A stretch of 36,232 bases of DNA, from the NCBI GenBank assembly GCA_035369845.1, contig DAOOVD010000027.1:1-36232 (forward strand), read 5' to 3'. The stretch comes from DAOOVD01 sp035369845 (GTDB taxonomy: Bacteria; Bacillota; Desulfotomaculia; Desulfotomaculales; Pelotomaculaceae). Below, one piece after another: positions 1-9,015 of the stretch. The position numbers and the translations under genes are program-made. The first letter of the stretch is position 1, and every line of letters starts with the position of its first letter. The notes under the pieces were generated by a model. That model did not search any database, was not told where the DNA came from, and saw nothing but the letters and a program-made list of their open reading frames with translations.

Positions 1-2225
1 CAAGGGAAAAAGCCGTTCCGCTCTGGAACCCTTACAGCGCTTTCGGCACACCCCTAGCGGCGGACATGATCTCACAGCCGTTTTACCCGCCATCGGCGTT
101 GCTTTCGCTGCACCCTTCCATGCAGGCTTACGACTTGTTCATAATTTTCAGGCTGTTTCCAGCCGGATTTTTTACTTACCTTTTTTTGCGCCTTTTCGTC
201 AACAGGGCATCCTCCCTGTTCGGTTCAATATCTTTCATGTTCACGGGTTATTTCATCGTCTACCTGAATATGCAGCACTTAAGCGTGGAAGTGCTACTAC
301 CGGCCGTATTTTACTTCTTCGAGATTATGCTGAGAAAAGGCAGCTCAAAAAGTCTTGCCTGGGCTGGCCTGGCAGTTTTTCTGACAATAGCGGGCGGCAT
401 GCCGGAGTCCGCTTTTCTGGTTTTGACTTTCGGTTACTTTTATTATCTCTTTCGCCTTTTCAGCGAGCCATCTTTCGCAACCCGAAAACGGCTGCATTTG
501 CAAAACTTGATTCTGGCAAACGTGCTCGGCTTTGCTTTGTGTGCAGTCCAACTGGTTCCTTTTTGCGAATTCATGGCGCACTCCTATGATACTCATCAGC
601 CGGCCAATCTGGGCGGAGCTATCAGGGGAACCGAACACGACACGTGCTTTCCTTCGGTTTTGATCTACCTGGTCCCGATGATCTTCGGCGACGTGTTCAA
701 CCCGGTATTTCCGGAGAAACCCGGAATCACCGGATACTGGGGGGTGCTGCCCTTTCTTTTTGCAGTTCTCGGGATCCTCGCTTTCTTCCGCCTGAAAAAA
801 AGCGCCTGCACGGGCGGCGCCAACCGAATGGTCATATTTTTTTCTTGCGCTGCCCTCATAATTGTTATGAAGCGTTTCGGTTTCGTTCTGATAAACTGGA
901 CCGGCCGCCTGCCCCTGGCTGATATGGTCTATTTCCCGAAGTACCTGGAACCGTTGCTCGGCTTTGCAATAGCGGTTCTCTCAGGTTTCGGCTTTTCGGC
1001 GCTGAGTGCGGAGGAGCTGAAAAGAAAGTATTTCCTCCCTTCATTAGCCGTAACCGCCTGCGTCGTTTTCGGTCTGACCGCATACTGGCTGCCTGCCATA
1101 GTCCAGATTAAATACATGCTTTTTTCCTTTTTGAATATAGCTTCAGCCGCTCTTCTACTGGCCTTCGCCGCCTTTGTCCACCTGGCCGGCAGGAAAGGCA
1201 ACCCCGCTTGCAGGCTTCCGCTCATCTTTACAGCGGCTTTGTCGGCCGAACTATTCAGCAATTTTATTATTCCATCTTTTTACTCCCTGAACAAACTTCC
1301 GGACCAGAACGCCGACCCTTATGCGGGCGCCCCCTATATCGAATTCCTGCAAGAAAACAACACCGGCAACTTCAGGGTTTTTGGCCGCGAAAACGTACTT
1401 TACCCGAATTGGGCGGGAGTTTTCGGCCTTTGCGACGTGCGCAGTTTAAACGCCATGACTTTCAACAGGTACGTCTACTTCGTAAGGAATTTTCTGGCTC
1501 AAGACGGCGAAGGCCGGATACCATACGGGGCCGGGCTTACCGACCGTTTCACGGGCAGTGAGGATGAATACTCGTTCAGCACCCTGCCGGAGAAACGGTT
1601 TCTCCAGCTTTCTTCAGTGAAATACCTGTTGTGCGCCAGCCCGTTTGAACAGCCGGCCGGCAGCCAATCTTCGCCGGGGCGGGCGGCAGTACCGTACAAG
1701 ATGATATATGACAAAGAGATCATGATTTACGAGGTGCCGGACATTCTGCCGCGGGCGAGCGTATTTTACCGGGCGGAACTGATGGGCCGGGACGATTGCA
1801 TTTTAGCCCGGCTGAAAGACCCTTCCCTGGATATTAAGAAAAGCGTCCTGGTATTTTCAGGCGACTTGAATGGCAATGAGAAGGCATTAATTGAAGATAT
1901 CAACAACAGCCCGCTCAAAGAGGCGCACGGCGCCGAGATTTTATCCTACCGATCCCAAAAGGTTGAAATCAGGGCAGTTTTGCAACAGACGGGCATCTTG
2001 GTTTTGAACGACACCTTCTACCCCGGCTGGAAGGTCTATGTAAACGGCCGTGAGACCGCCTTATTAAACGTGAATTACCTGTTCCGGGGAGTTCCTCTCA
2101 AAGAAGGAGATCACTTGGTGGAATTCAGGTACGAACCTTCGACATTCCGGCTGGGCCTGCTGATTTCAGCGGTATCTCTTACGGCAACGGCGGCGCTGCT
2201 GTTGAGATACGACTGCGGACATTAA
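1..2225 (+). CDS. YfhO-type polytopic membrane glycosyltransferase (5' partial)
   Basis: The frame is open from base 3, so the ATG at 66 is internal and about 740 residues are visible; the true start lies left of the window. Just before that Met the protein reads PLWNPYSAFGTPLAAD, the loop signature of YfhO/GT-C-type proteins. Many hydrophobic segments follow to about residue 410, then a large soluble domain, then the family's C-terminal ending (FYPGWKVYVNG, roughly 50 residues before the end) and one last membrane helix. Family members are thought to transfer a sugar from a polyprenyl-phosphate donor to envelope polymers outside the membrane. The next gene carries a DPM1-like domain that could make such a donor, so the two probably work together (inference). 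The acceptor is unknown. Confidence 0.85.
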   Translation, partial: REKAVPLWNPYSAFGTPLAADMISQPFYPPSALLSLHPSMQAYDLFIIFRLFPAGFFTYLFLRLFVNRASSLFGSISFMFTGYFIVYLNMQHLSVEVLLPAVFYFFEIMLRKGSSKSLAWAGLAVFLTIAGGMPESAFLVLTFGYFYYLFRLFSEPSFATRKRLHLQNLILANVLGFALCAVQLVPFCEFMAHSYDTHQPANLGGAIRGTEHDTCFPSVLIYLVPMIFGDVFNPVFPEKPGITGYWGVLPFLFAVLGILAFFRLKKSACTGGANRMVIFFSCAALIIVMKRFGFVLINWTGRLPLADMVYFPKYLEPLLGFAIAVLSGFGFSALSAEELKRKYFLPSLAVTACVVFGLTAYWLPAIVQIKYMLFSFLNIASAALLLAFAAFVHLAGRKGNPACRLPLIFTAALSAELFSNFIIPSFYSLNKLPDQNADPYAGAPYIEFLQENNTGNFRVFGRENVLYPNWAGVFGLCDVRSLNAMTFNRYVYFVRNFLAQDGEGRIPYGAGLTDRFTGSEDEYSFSTLPEKRFLQLSSVKYLLCASPFEQPAGSQSSPGRAAVPYKMIYDKEIMIYEVPDILPRASVFYRAELMGRDDCILARLKDPSLDIKKSVLVFSGDLNGNEKALIEDINNSPLKEAHGAEILSYRSQKVEIRAVLQQTGILVLNDTFYPGWKVYVNGRETALLNVNYLFRGVPLKEGDHLVEFRYEPSTFRLGLLISAVSLTATAALLLRYDCGH

Positions 2226-2282
2226 GCGGAACCGGCTGCCCGGCAGTTTGAACGCTGCCCTGATATCCCGGGAGGTAATATA

Positions 2283-3947
2283 TTGAGCAATATAAACGGT
2301 CTTTTGCTGAACTCCTGCCCCATCTGCGAGAGCCGGCGGCTTCAGTGCATTTTCGTCAGCCGCGGCTACCCGGTCTCTCTCTGCCGGGACTGCGGCTTCA
2401 CGTTTTTGAACCGGCAGCCTTCCGACCGGGTTCTGGCTGAAATATACAACAGCGACTACTTCCTGGGAGAACCCACCCCGCAAGGGGAAAAAGCCATTTC
2501 TGACATGAAGCGCGCCTCAGCCGAGCTGAACCTCCAAATGCTGATCGAATACTGTGGAAAAAGCACGGGCAGGCTCCTGGAAATCGGCTGCGGCAAAGGA
2601 GACTTTCTGGCCGTGGCCAGAAAGGCGGGCTTCGATGTCACGGGTATAGAAATTTCCCGGCACGCGGCCGACAGGGCCAACAGGCTGCTGGGCGGGGCAT
2701 GCGTCCGCTGCGGGACGCCGGAAACCGCCCTTTTGCCCGGGGAACAGTACGACGTTTGTGTTGCTTTTGACACCATTGAACATGTTCGCGACCCGCTTCA
2801 ACTATTGAAAATAGTTCATCAGATTCTCAAGCCGGGCGGGGTTCTGTTCCTTTCCACCCCGTCCCTGGACAGTTGGCCAGCAAGATTGATGAGGAGGAAC
2901 TGGATGGAGTTCAAAACCGAACATCTCCATTACTTCGACAGACAGACCATCCAAAACGCGCTGGCCAAGTCCGGGTTTGCCGAAGTTTTAATAACGCCCG
3001 GCTACAAATACCTGACTATGGATTATATCTTCAATCACTTTGACAAATACAAGGTGCCGTTTTTCACCCCTTTGACATCCCTGTTGAGGCGCCTGACACC
3101 TGCTTCCATCCGCTCCAGGCAGTTCAAGATCGCGGCCGGCGGTATCAACGTGCTCTGCCGGGCGGCGCATTTGCGGGAAAAACCTGTAATTTCCATTGTT
3201 GTGCCTGTTTATAACGAACGCGACACCTTTCCCGTCCTGATGGATTCCCTGCTGGAAAAGGAACTGCCCGGCCTGGATAAAGAGATTATCGTTGTGGAAA
3301 GCAACTCAGACGACGGTACCCGCGAAAAAGCCCTGTCTTACCAGAACAAACCGGGGGTGAAACTGGTCCTGGAGCACCGGCCCAGAGGGAAGGGGCATGC
3401 TGTCCGCAACGGCTTCAAGCATATGACTGGGGACTTCGTAATGATTCAGGACGGGGATCTCGAATATGATTTAAACGATTACGGCCAGTTGATCGATCCG
3501 CTGCAAAACTACCGCCGTGCCCTGGTGCTGGGTTCCCGCCACTCAAAAGGCTGGAAAATGCGCAGGTTTACCGACCAGCCCGCACTGGCCCTGTTAATGA
3601 ATTGCGGGCAAATGCTCTTTGCCGGCCTGCTGAACCTGTCGCTGGGTCAGCGACTGAAGGACCCTTTCACCATGTTCAAAGTGTTCCGCCGCGACTGCCT
3701 TTACGGCCTCACCTTCGAAGCCGACCGCTTCGACTTTGATTTCGAACTGATCATCAAGTTGCTGCGCAAAGGATACCGGCCCCTGGAAGTACCGGTTAAC
3801 TATCGTTCCAGGTCATTTAGGGAAGGGAAAAAGGTATCCCTGGTCCGCGACCCCCTATTATGGTTGCGGGCGCTGCTCAAATACCGGTTTGAACCGCTTT
3901 ACGGCGAATACAGGCGGACGGAGGGCGGAAAGAAAAAAGATGAATAA
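2283..3947 (+). CDS. Methyltransferase / DPM1-like glycosyltransferase 2 fusion protein
   Basis: This 554-residue protein has two enzymes in one chain. Residues about 10-50 carry two CxxC pairs (CPIC and CRDC), as in the zinc-ribbon-headed class I SAM methyltransferases. Residues about 90-200 hold the SAM-binding core (LLEIGCGKGDFL, then FDTIEHVRDP). From about residue 300 a GT2 domain begins (ISIVVPVYNERDTFP) with the acid motif QDGDLEYD. It continues in the pattern of polyprenyl-phosphate mannosyl/glucosyltransferases. The start is TTG at 2283, behind a strong GGGAGG site (2270-2275). The GT2 half probably loads a sugar onto polyprenyl phosphate at the inner membrane face; the methylated substrate is unknown. 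The 3' end overlaps the next gene by 8 bases. Confidence 0.88.
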   Translation: MSNINGLLLNSCPICESRRLQCIFVSRGYPVSLCRDCGFTFLNRQPSDRVLAEIYNSDYFLGEPTPQGEKAISDMKRASAELNLQMLIEYCGKSTGRLLEIGCGKGDFLAVARKAGFDVTGIEISRHAADRANRLLGGACVRCGTPETALLPGEQYDVCVAFDTIEHVRDPLQLLKIVHQILKPGGVLFLSTPSLDSWPARLMRRNWMEFKTEHLHYFDRQTIQNALAKSGFAEVLITPGYKYLTMDYIFNHFDKYKVPFFTPLTSLLRRLTPASIRSRQFKIAAGGINVLCRAAHLREKPVISIVVPVYNERDTFPVLMDSLLEKELPGLDKEIIVVESNSDDGTREKALSYQNKPGVKLVLEHRPRGKGHAVRNGFKHMTGDFVMIQDGDLEYDLNDYGQLIDPLQNYRRALVLGSRHSKGWKMRRFTDQPALALLMNCGQMLFAGLLNLSLGQRLKDPFTMFKVFRRDCLYGLTFEADRFDFDFELIIKLLRKGYRPLEVPVNYRSRSFREGKKVSLVRDPLLWLRALLKYRFEPLYGEYRRTEGGKKKDE

Positions 3948-4677
3948 AGATTGTTTATATGCGGATTCCGGCAGTAAAAAAAGTTCCCCGTACTACACGC
4001 ACTGCGGCGGGGTGCCGCTGGCCTCCAAAATATCCTTTTATGCCAGACGCAAAATTTTTGATCTTTTCATGGCGGTTGTTCAGCCCGGTCCAGACACTTC
4101 GGTGCTGGATCTGGGGGTAACCAGCGACGACACCTTCCCGGAGTCGAATTTTTTTGAGAGTTTCTACCCGTATCCCCAAAAAATCACATGCGCCGGCACC
4201 GAAGACGGGTCCCACCTGGAAGCCAGGCACCCCGGTCTCCGTTTCATACCGGTGAGGGCGGGCCAAAGGCTGCCGTTTCGCGACGGGGAGTTCGACGCAG
4301 TGTTCAGCAGCGCCGTTCTCGAACATGCGGGAGGCAGGAACGAACAGAAATTTTTTGTGAGCGAGATCTGCAGAGTCGGGCGAAAATTCTTCATAACGAC
4401 GCCCAACCGCTGGTTTCCGGTAGAAACACACACCGGGATACCGCTCCTGCATTTTCTGCCCGGGGTATGTTTCAGGCGTCTGCTCAAACACACCCGTTAC
4501 AGCTTCTGGTCACACGAAAAAAATCTCAATCTGCTGACGCTGAAGGAACTGAAAGGGCTTTTCCCAAGTACGGTCGTCCCCCGGCTTGAAAAAGTACGCG
4601 TATTCGGCATTCCGTCCAACCTTGTCGCCTTCGGGACGGTACCGGACAAACGGAGCATGGAAAATGAAAGCTGTTAA
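3940..4677 (+). CDS. Class I SAM-dependent methyltransferase
   Basis: The protein is 245 residues. The start chosen is ATG 3940, overlapping the previous stop by 8 bases and preceded by a GGAGGG stretch; an upstream in-frame ATG at 3889 lies inside the previous gene and is not needed. The SAM-binding strand is VLDLGVTSDDTFPES, an unusual glycine-poor version of motif I. The later methyltransferase motif LPFRDGEFDAVFSSAVLEH fits the Methyltransf_11 fold, followed by ICRVGRKFFITTPNRW. It sits between a methyltransferase-glycosyltransferase fusion and a membrane protein in a translationally coupled run, so it likely methylates a glycan or a lipid-linked sugar. The exact substrate cannot be read from the sequence. 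Confidence 0.8.
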   Translation: MNKDCLYADSGSKKSSPYYTHCGGVPLASKISFYARRKIFDLFMAVVQPGPDTSVLDLGVTSDDTFPESNFFESFYPYPQKITCAGTEDGSHLEARHPGLRFIPVRAGQRLPFRDGEFDAVFSSAVLEHAGGRNEQKFFVSEICRVGRKFFITTPNRWFPVETHTGIPLLHFLPGVCFRRLLKHTRYSFWSHEKNLNLLTLKELKGLFPSTVVPRLEKVRVFGIPSNLVAFGTVPDKRSMENESC

Positions 4678-5662
4678 ATTTTCCCGGTCCTTGACGCTGC
4701 TGCCGGTCTGCGCCCTGTTCCTGTGGCTGGCCGTGCGGAACGTGCCTTTCGACGACCTTTTCAAAACGCTTGAGGGAGCCAGCTACAGCCTGCTCTTTCC
4801 GGCACTGATCCTTTTAACGGCCAACGTACTTCTGCTCGCGCTGCGCTGGAAAATAATTCTTGGCGCCGCCCGTTTCAGGTATTTTTTCTGGGCTCTGGGC
4901 ACCGGGTATTTGTTCAACAACATATTCCCGTTCCGCCTGGGCGACCTGACGCGCGTGCTGGTTATGTCGCACTGCAGCAGGCTGCCGCTGGTTCAGGTAA
5001 CATCTGCGGCAGTGGCCGAGCGGTTGGCGGATGCGGGCATGATCCTGCTGGCCCTTTCTGCCGTAATTCCCTTTATGAATATACCGCCCGCCGCCGCCAG
5101 AGCGGGCCTGTTATTCGGATCCGCAGTCCTCGCCGTGCCGGCATCGCTTTTAATCATCAAGCGGCTGCGTAAACTCCTCGACCCGGATGGTTTTCTGGCA
5201 CGGCGCCTGAACGAATGCGTCATGGGCTTGACCGCCCCGGCCCGTCCCAAAACGGCGCTTATAATCTTCCTGCTGTCCCTGGCCGCCTGGGCATCCTCCA
5301 TTTGCATGTACTGGTGCGTCATCCTCTGTTTTCATCCCGGCGCTACGGTTGTTGAAGCCGCTTTTATGGTGGTGGCGCTTTCCTTCGCCCTTGCCGTTCC
5401 TTCCACCCCGGGTTTTATCGGCGTTTTTCAGCTGATCGGCCAGCAGGCGCTGTTGATACCCTTCGGTGACAGGTACAGCGCAGGCACCGCCTTTTGCATA
5501 GCCATGGTGGCGCACCTGACCTGCTACCTGTACACAACCCTGCTCGGTACCGTAGGTCTGTGGCGGCTGAGCACTTCCTTTCCAGGTCTGGGCAAGGCGA
5601 TTTTTGCCGCCGGTGCCGGGCGGGCACCGAAGCAAAACACACAGGAGGGCCGACCGTCATAA
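4664..5662 (+). CDS. LPG-synthase transmembrane-domain (UPF0104) membrane protein
   Basis: The protein is 332 residues with about eight hydrophobic segments. The start is ATG 4664, overlapping the preceding gene by 14 bases; longer in-frame starts lie inside that gene. The N-terminal pattern of membrane helices, the LRWKIIL segment after the second, the FNNIFPFRLGDLTRV block and the SAAVAERLADAG block are typical of the LPG_synthase_TM family (related to the flippase half of MprF and to AglD/YbhN-type proteins). Relatives sit beside polyprenyl-phosphate sugar enzymes and are suspected of moving lipid-linked sugars. Here it closes a YfhO / DPM1-like / methyltransferase run, which supports a role in that lipid-sugar pathway (inference). 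No catalytic domain is attached. Confidence 0.82.
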   Translation: MKAVKFSRSLTLLPVCALFLWLAVRNVPFDDLFKTLEGASYSLLFPALILLTANVLLLALRWKIILGAARFRYFFWALGTGYLFNNIFPFRLGDLTRVLVMSHCSRLPLVQVTSAAVAERLADAGMILLALSAVIPFMNIPPAAARAGLLFGSAVLAVPASLLIIKRLRKLLDPDGFLARRLNECVMGLTAPARPKTALIIFLLSLAAWASSICMYWCVILCFHPGATVVEAAFMVVALSFALAVPSTPGFIGVFQLIGQQALLIPFGDRYSAGTAFCIAMVAHLTCYLYTTLLGTVGLWRLSTSFPGLGKAIFAAGAGRAPKQNTQEGRPS

Positions 5663-5801
5663 TATGATTATATATCGGAATCGGGCTTATCCCCCGGACG
5701 GTCCGTTACCCGCGCCCGGCACGGCGCCGTGCGGAGCACTTCGTCAGGAAAGCCGAAACACCCCGTTTAAAATATTAATCTTTGCGGGAGTCCAGAAAAC
5801 C

Positions 5802-6755
5802 ATGCGTTATTTCGTAACCGGCGGCGCCGGCTTTATCGGCAGCAACCTGGTGGACCGCCTCCTGGACGGCGGTCATGCTGTTGTCGTTTTCGACAACTTC
5901 TCCACCGGCTTTGAACGGTTCCTGGCAAAAAGGAAGGGAACTGCCGGGTTTACTCTGGTACGAGGCGACATACTCGACCTGGACCGCCTGAAGTCGGCTA
6001 TGACCGGGTGCGACTTCGTATTTCACCTTGCCGCCAATGCCGATGTGCGCTTCGGCACCCTCCACCCGCGCAGGGACCTGGAGCAGAATACCGTAGGCAC
6101 TTTCAATGTCCTGGAAGCCATGCGCTCAAACGGCATTAAAAATATTGCTTTCTCCTCCTCCGGCGCCGTCTATGGCGAACCGGCTGTATTCCCCACTCCC
6201 GAAGACGCCCCCTTCCCGGTGCAGACTTCGCTGTACGGCGCCTCCAAACTGGCTGCCGAAGGTCTGATAACGGCCTATTGCGAAGGGTTCGGCTTCAAAG
6301 GGTGGATCTTCCGGCTGGTATCAATCCTTGGTGAAAGGTATACCCACGGTCACATATTCGACCTTTACAAAAAGCTGCTGGCCGACCCGGAGGCGCTGCC
6401 GGTCCTGGGCGACGGCCGGCAGCGCAAGTCCTACCTTTACGTTCAGGATTGCATTGACGCCATACTGCTGGCTGTTGCCAAAACCGGGGACAGAGTAAAC
6501 ATATTCAATCTGGGAACAGGTGAATACTGCACCGTAAACGATTCAGCCGGATGGATCGCCGGCCGTCTGGGACTGAGTCCGAAACTGGTTTACTCAGGCG
6601 GGGAACGCGGCTGGCCGGGAGACAGTCCCTTCATCTTCCTGGACTGCTCCCGGATCCGGTCCCTCGGGTGGTCTCCGAAATTGAGCATCCGCGAAGCCGT
6701 GCTGCGCACACTCGATTTCCTGCAGGAAAACAAGTGGGTGTTGCAAGAACGATGA
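5802..6755 (+). CDS. NAD-dependent epimerase/dehydratase (extended SDR, GalE-like)
   Basis: The protein is 317 residues. ATG 5802 opens with MRYFVTGGAGFIGSNL, the usual NAD-binding start of UDP-hexose epimerases, with a GGGAG site 12 bases upstream. The catalytic YxxxK is YGASK, preceded by the Ser-containing SSSGAVYGE segment. The sequence fits UDP-glucose 4-epimerase-like enzymes, but the sugar specificity is not deducible. It is followed with an ATGA overlap by a sugar-nucleotide dehydrogenase homologue, so both probably act on one nucleotide sugar. The 139-base gap upstream holds a perfect 14-bp palindrome (5719-5732) and AT-rich DNA but no convincing promoter. Confidence 0.85.
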   Translation: MRYFVTGGAGFIGSNLVDRLLDGGHAVVVFDNFSTGFERFLAKRKGTAGFTLVRGDILDLDRLKSAMTGCDFVFHLAANADVRFGTLHPRRDLEQNTVGTFNVLEAMRSNGIKNIAFSSSGAVYGEPAVFPTPEDAPFPVQTSLYGASKLAAEGLITAYCEGFGFKGWIFRLVSILGERYTHGHIFDLYKKLLADPEALPVLGDGRQRKSYLYVQDCIDAILLAVAKTGDRVNIFNLGTGEYCTVNDSAGWIAGRLGLSPKLVYSGGERGWPGDSPFIFLDCSRIRSLGWSPKLSIREAVLRTLDFLQENKWVLQER

Positions 6756-8050
6756 AGATCTGTGTCTGCGGCCTGTGGCATCTGGGCACGGTTACTGCAG
6801 CCTGCCTGGCAGACGCCGGATTTACAGTCACCGGCCTGGATTTCGACCTGGAAAACGTCAAAGGACTTGGCAACGGCAGGCCGCCCGTATTCGAACCCGG
6901 TCTGGAAGCGTTGCTCAAGTCGGGAGTCAGGCGGGGCAGGCTGCGGTTTTCAGCGGACCCCGGAGCATCTTTGCGCGATGCCGACGTAGTCTGGGTTACA
7001 TACGATACGCCCGTAGACGGCAGAGGCAGAGCCGACACAGGCTTTGTGAGAAGAAACGTCACCGCTCTCTTCCCTTACCTGCCCCCGCAGGCCATGGTGC
7101 TGATCTCTTCCCAGGTTCCGGTGGGATTCACCGGGTCTCTGGAAAAGTCTTTTGCAGAAGCCTGCCCGGGCCGAAGAGCAACTTTCGCCTATTCACCGGA
7201 AAACTTGAAACTTGGCGGGGCAATCGAGTCGTTCAAACACCCGGCGCGCATCGTGGTGGGCACAAAGCGGCGAGAAGACCGCGAACGCCTGTTTCCTTTA
7301 ATAAAACGTCTTTGTAAAAACATCATCTGGATGTCGACAGAATCGGCGGAAATGACCAAACACGCCATCAACGCTTTTCTGGCCGCTTCGGTTGCTTTTG
7401 CAAACGAAATTGCCGTCCTGTGCGAAACGGCCGGCGCCGATGCCCGTGAAGTCGAACTCGGGCTGAAAAGCGATGAGCGCATCGGTTTTAAGGCCTATCT
7501 TTCTCCCGGCGCCGCCTTTGCCGGCGGAACCCTGGCCAGAGACCTGGCGTACCTGACCGGCCTGGGCAGGGCAACCGGACAAGCGGCCTGCCTGCTGGAG
7601 GCTGTTCAGGCCAGCAACGAGCGGCATAGACACTGGCCCAGGCGCAAGATCCTCGAGGCGCTCCGTCATCTCAATGGAAAAAAAATCGCCGTCCTTGGTC
7701 TTGCCTACAAGCCGTACACTGATACCCTGCGCGGTTCGGAAGCCGTTGAACTGTGCAGGTGGCTGGCCGGGCGGGGAGCAAAAGTAGCCGCATATGACCC
7801 CGCGGTAAGAAAGCTGCCGCCGGACCTGGAAAGAAAAATCGAGCTCTGCTCCGGTATAAAGCCGGCCCTGAATGGCGCCCACTGTGCGGTGGTAGCCACC
7901 GAATGGCCGGCCTTCCGGGAACTCACGCCCGGTTATCTCCGCGGCTGCATGAAACAGCCGGTTGTGGTGGATATGAAAGGATTTCTGCATAGTCAGCTCG
8001 GAAACGAACCGAAGGTCGGATATTTTGCCGTAGGCAGGAGATACCCATGA
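6752..8050 (+). CDS. UDP-glucose/GDP-mannose dehydrogenase homologue lacking the catalytic Cys
   Basis: The protein is 432 residues. The start is ATG 6752, overlapping the previous stop as ATGA; a longer open frame upstream runs through the epimerase gene. It shows the three domains of the family: a Rossmann start (CVCGLWHLGTV), the SPENLKLGGAIESF segment in the place of the usual SPEFL..G.AI block, the central KHAINAFLA helix, and a C-terminal GLAYKPYTDTLRGSEA block. In active enzymes the central signature is GGxCxxxD. Here it reads GGTLARD, with Thr260 at the Cys position, so the normal two-step oxidation through a thiohemiacetal should not work. It may do a one-step oxidation, an epimerisation or only bind its ligand. 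The next gene overlaps it by 4 bases. Confidence 0.82.
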   Translation: MKICVCGLWHLGTVTAACLADAGFTVTGLDFDLENVKGLGNGRPPVFEPGLEALLKSGVRRGRLRFSADPGASLRDADVVWVTYDTPVDGRGRADTGFVRRNVTALFPYLPPQAMVLISSQVPVGFTGSLEKSFAEACPGRRATFAYSPENLKLGGAIESFKHPARIVVGTKRREDRERLFPLIKRLCKNIIWMSTESAEMTKHAINAFLAASVAFANEIAVLCETAGADAREVELGLKSDERIGFKAYLSPGAAFAGGTLARDLAYLTGLGRATGQAACLLEAVQASNERHRHWPRRKILEALRHLNGKKIAVLGLAYKPYTDTLRGSEAVELCRWLAGRGAKVAAYDPAVRKLPPDLERKIELCSGIKPALNGAHCAVVATEWPAFRELTPGYLRGCMKQPVVVDMKGFLHSQLGNEPKVGYFAVGRRYP

Positions 8051-8907
8051 AATTAAGCGGCCGTAATGCCATAATCACCGGTGCCAGCCGCGGTTTCGGG
8101 CGGGCGCTGGCACTGAAATTCATCGCCGAGGGCGCATCGGTCGTCATGTGCGCCCGCAGTTCCCGGGACCTGGAACGGACGGCCGGAGAGGCTCTCGCCA
8201 TGGCCGGCCCCGGGCAGAGGGTGGTTTCCGTCAGGGCAGACGTGTCAAAAACCGGAGACGTGGAAAACCTGATCGAAACGGCGCTCAGAGAACTGTCGCG
8301 CATAGATGTTCTGGTCAACAATGCAGGAATCTACGGGCCCAAAGGGCCGCTCGAGGAAATGTCCTGGCGGGACTGGGTCGATGCCGTCGAAATCAACCTG
8401 CTCGGAACCGTATATGCGTGCCGAAGCTTGCTGCCCCATTTCAAAAAGAACGGGTACGGGAAAATCATCAATTTGTCAGGCGGCGGGGCAACCGCCCCCC
8501 TGCCGGGAATAAGCGCTTATGCAGCTTCCAAGGCAGCGGTGGTAAGATTTACCGAAACCCTGGCCGAAGAGTGCCGCGGAAGCGGCATCGACATTAATGC
8601 CGTGGCTCCCGGCGCCCTCAATACCCGCCTGCTCGACGAAATTCTGGAGGCCGGCCCGGAAAAAGTAGGCCGGGCCTTCTATGAAAAATGCATCCGACAG
8701 CGGCAGACCGGAGGCACACCCCTGTCCAGGGGGACGGAACTGATTGCCTTTCTGGCCTCCGCGGAAAGCGACGGTATCACCGGCAGGCTGATCAGCGCCG
8801 TGTGGGACAACTGGGAAACGCTGCCCTCCCGCCGCACAGAACTCGAGTCCAGCGACATATACACCCTCCGCCGAATCGTCCCCGAGGATCGCGGCAAAAG
8901 CTGGTGA
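8047..8907 (+). CDS. Short-chain dehydrogenase/reductase (classical SDR)
   Basis: The protein is 286 residues, beginning at the ATG of an ATGA overlap with the preceding gene and following an AGGAGA site. The cofactor motif is TGASRGFG, the structural motif is NNAGIYG, and the catalytic residues are the Ser in NLSGGG and YAASK. This is a complete classical SDR, about 30 residues longer than the minimal 250. The extra C-terminal tail is charged and of unknown role. Position between a dehydrogenase homologue and a Gfo/Idh/MocA enzyme suggests it reduces or oxidises a nucleotide-linked sugar intermediate; the substrate is not known. A 108-base gap follows. Confidence 0.82.
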   Translation: MKLSGRNAIITGASRGFGRALALKFIAEGASVVMCARSSRDLERTAGEALAMAGPGQRVVSVRADVSKTGDVENLIETALRELSRIDVLVNNAGIYGPKGPLEEMSWRDWVDAVEINLLGTVYACRSLLPHFKKNGYGKIINLSGGGATAPLPGISAYAASKAAVVRFTETLAEECRGSGIDINAVAPGALNTRLLDEILEAGPEKVGRAFYEKCIRQRQTGGTPLSRGTELIAFLASAESDGITGRLISAVWDNWETLPSRRTELESSDIYTLRRIVPEDRGKSW

Positions 8908-9015
8908 ACTGATTCATATTCGCGTCTGAGCACCCCCGGGAACCGACATTTGAAACGTTGGAAAACCAAGGGTGACACTTGCATCATTTATCTTATGGTT
9001 AAGGGGTAGAATTCC

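Noticed and set aside
5719..5732. Perfect 14-bp GC palindrome as a terminator or operator
   Set aside because: There is no T-run and only one copy; it may be chance in GC-rich DNA, so it was not listed as a feature.
8972..8999. GTGACA and TATGGT, 16 bases apart, as a promoter for the Gfo/Idh/MocA gene
   Set aside because: The transcript would begin at or inside the gene's ribosome-binding site, and the -10 match is weak.
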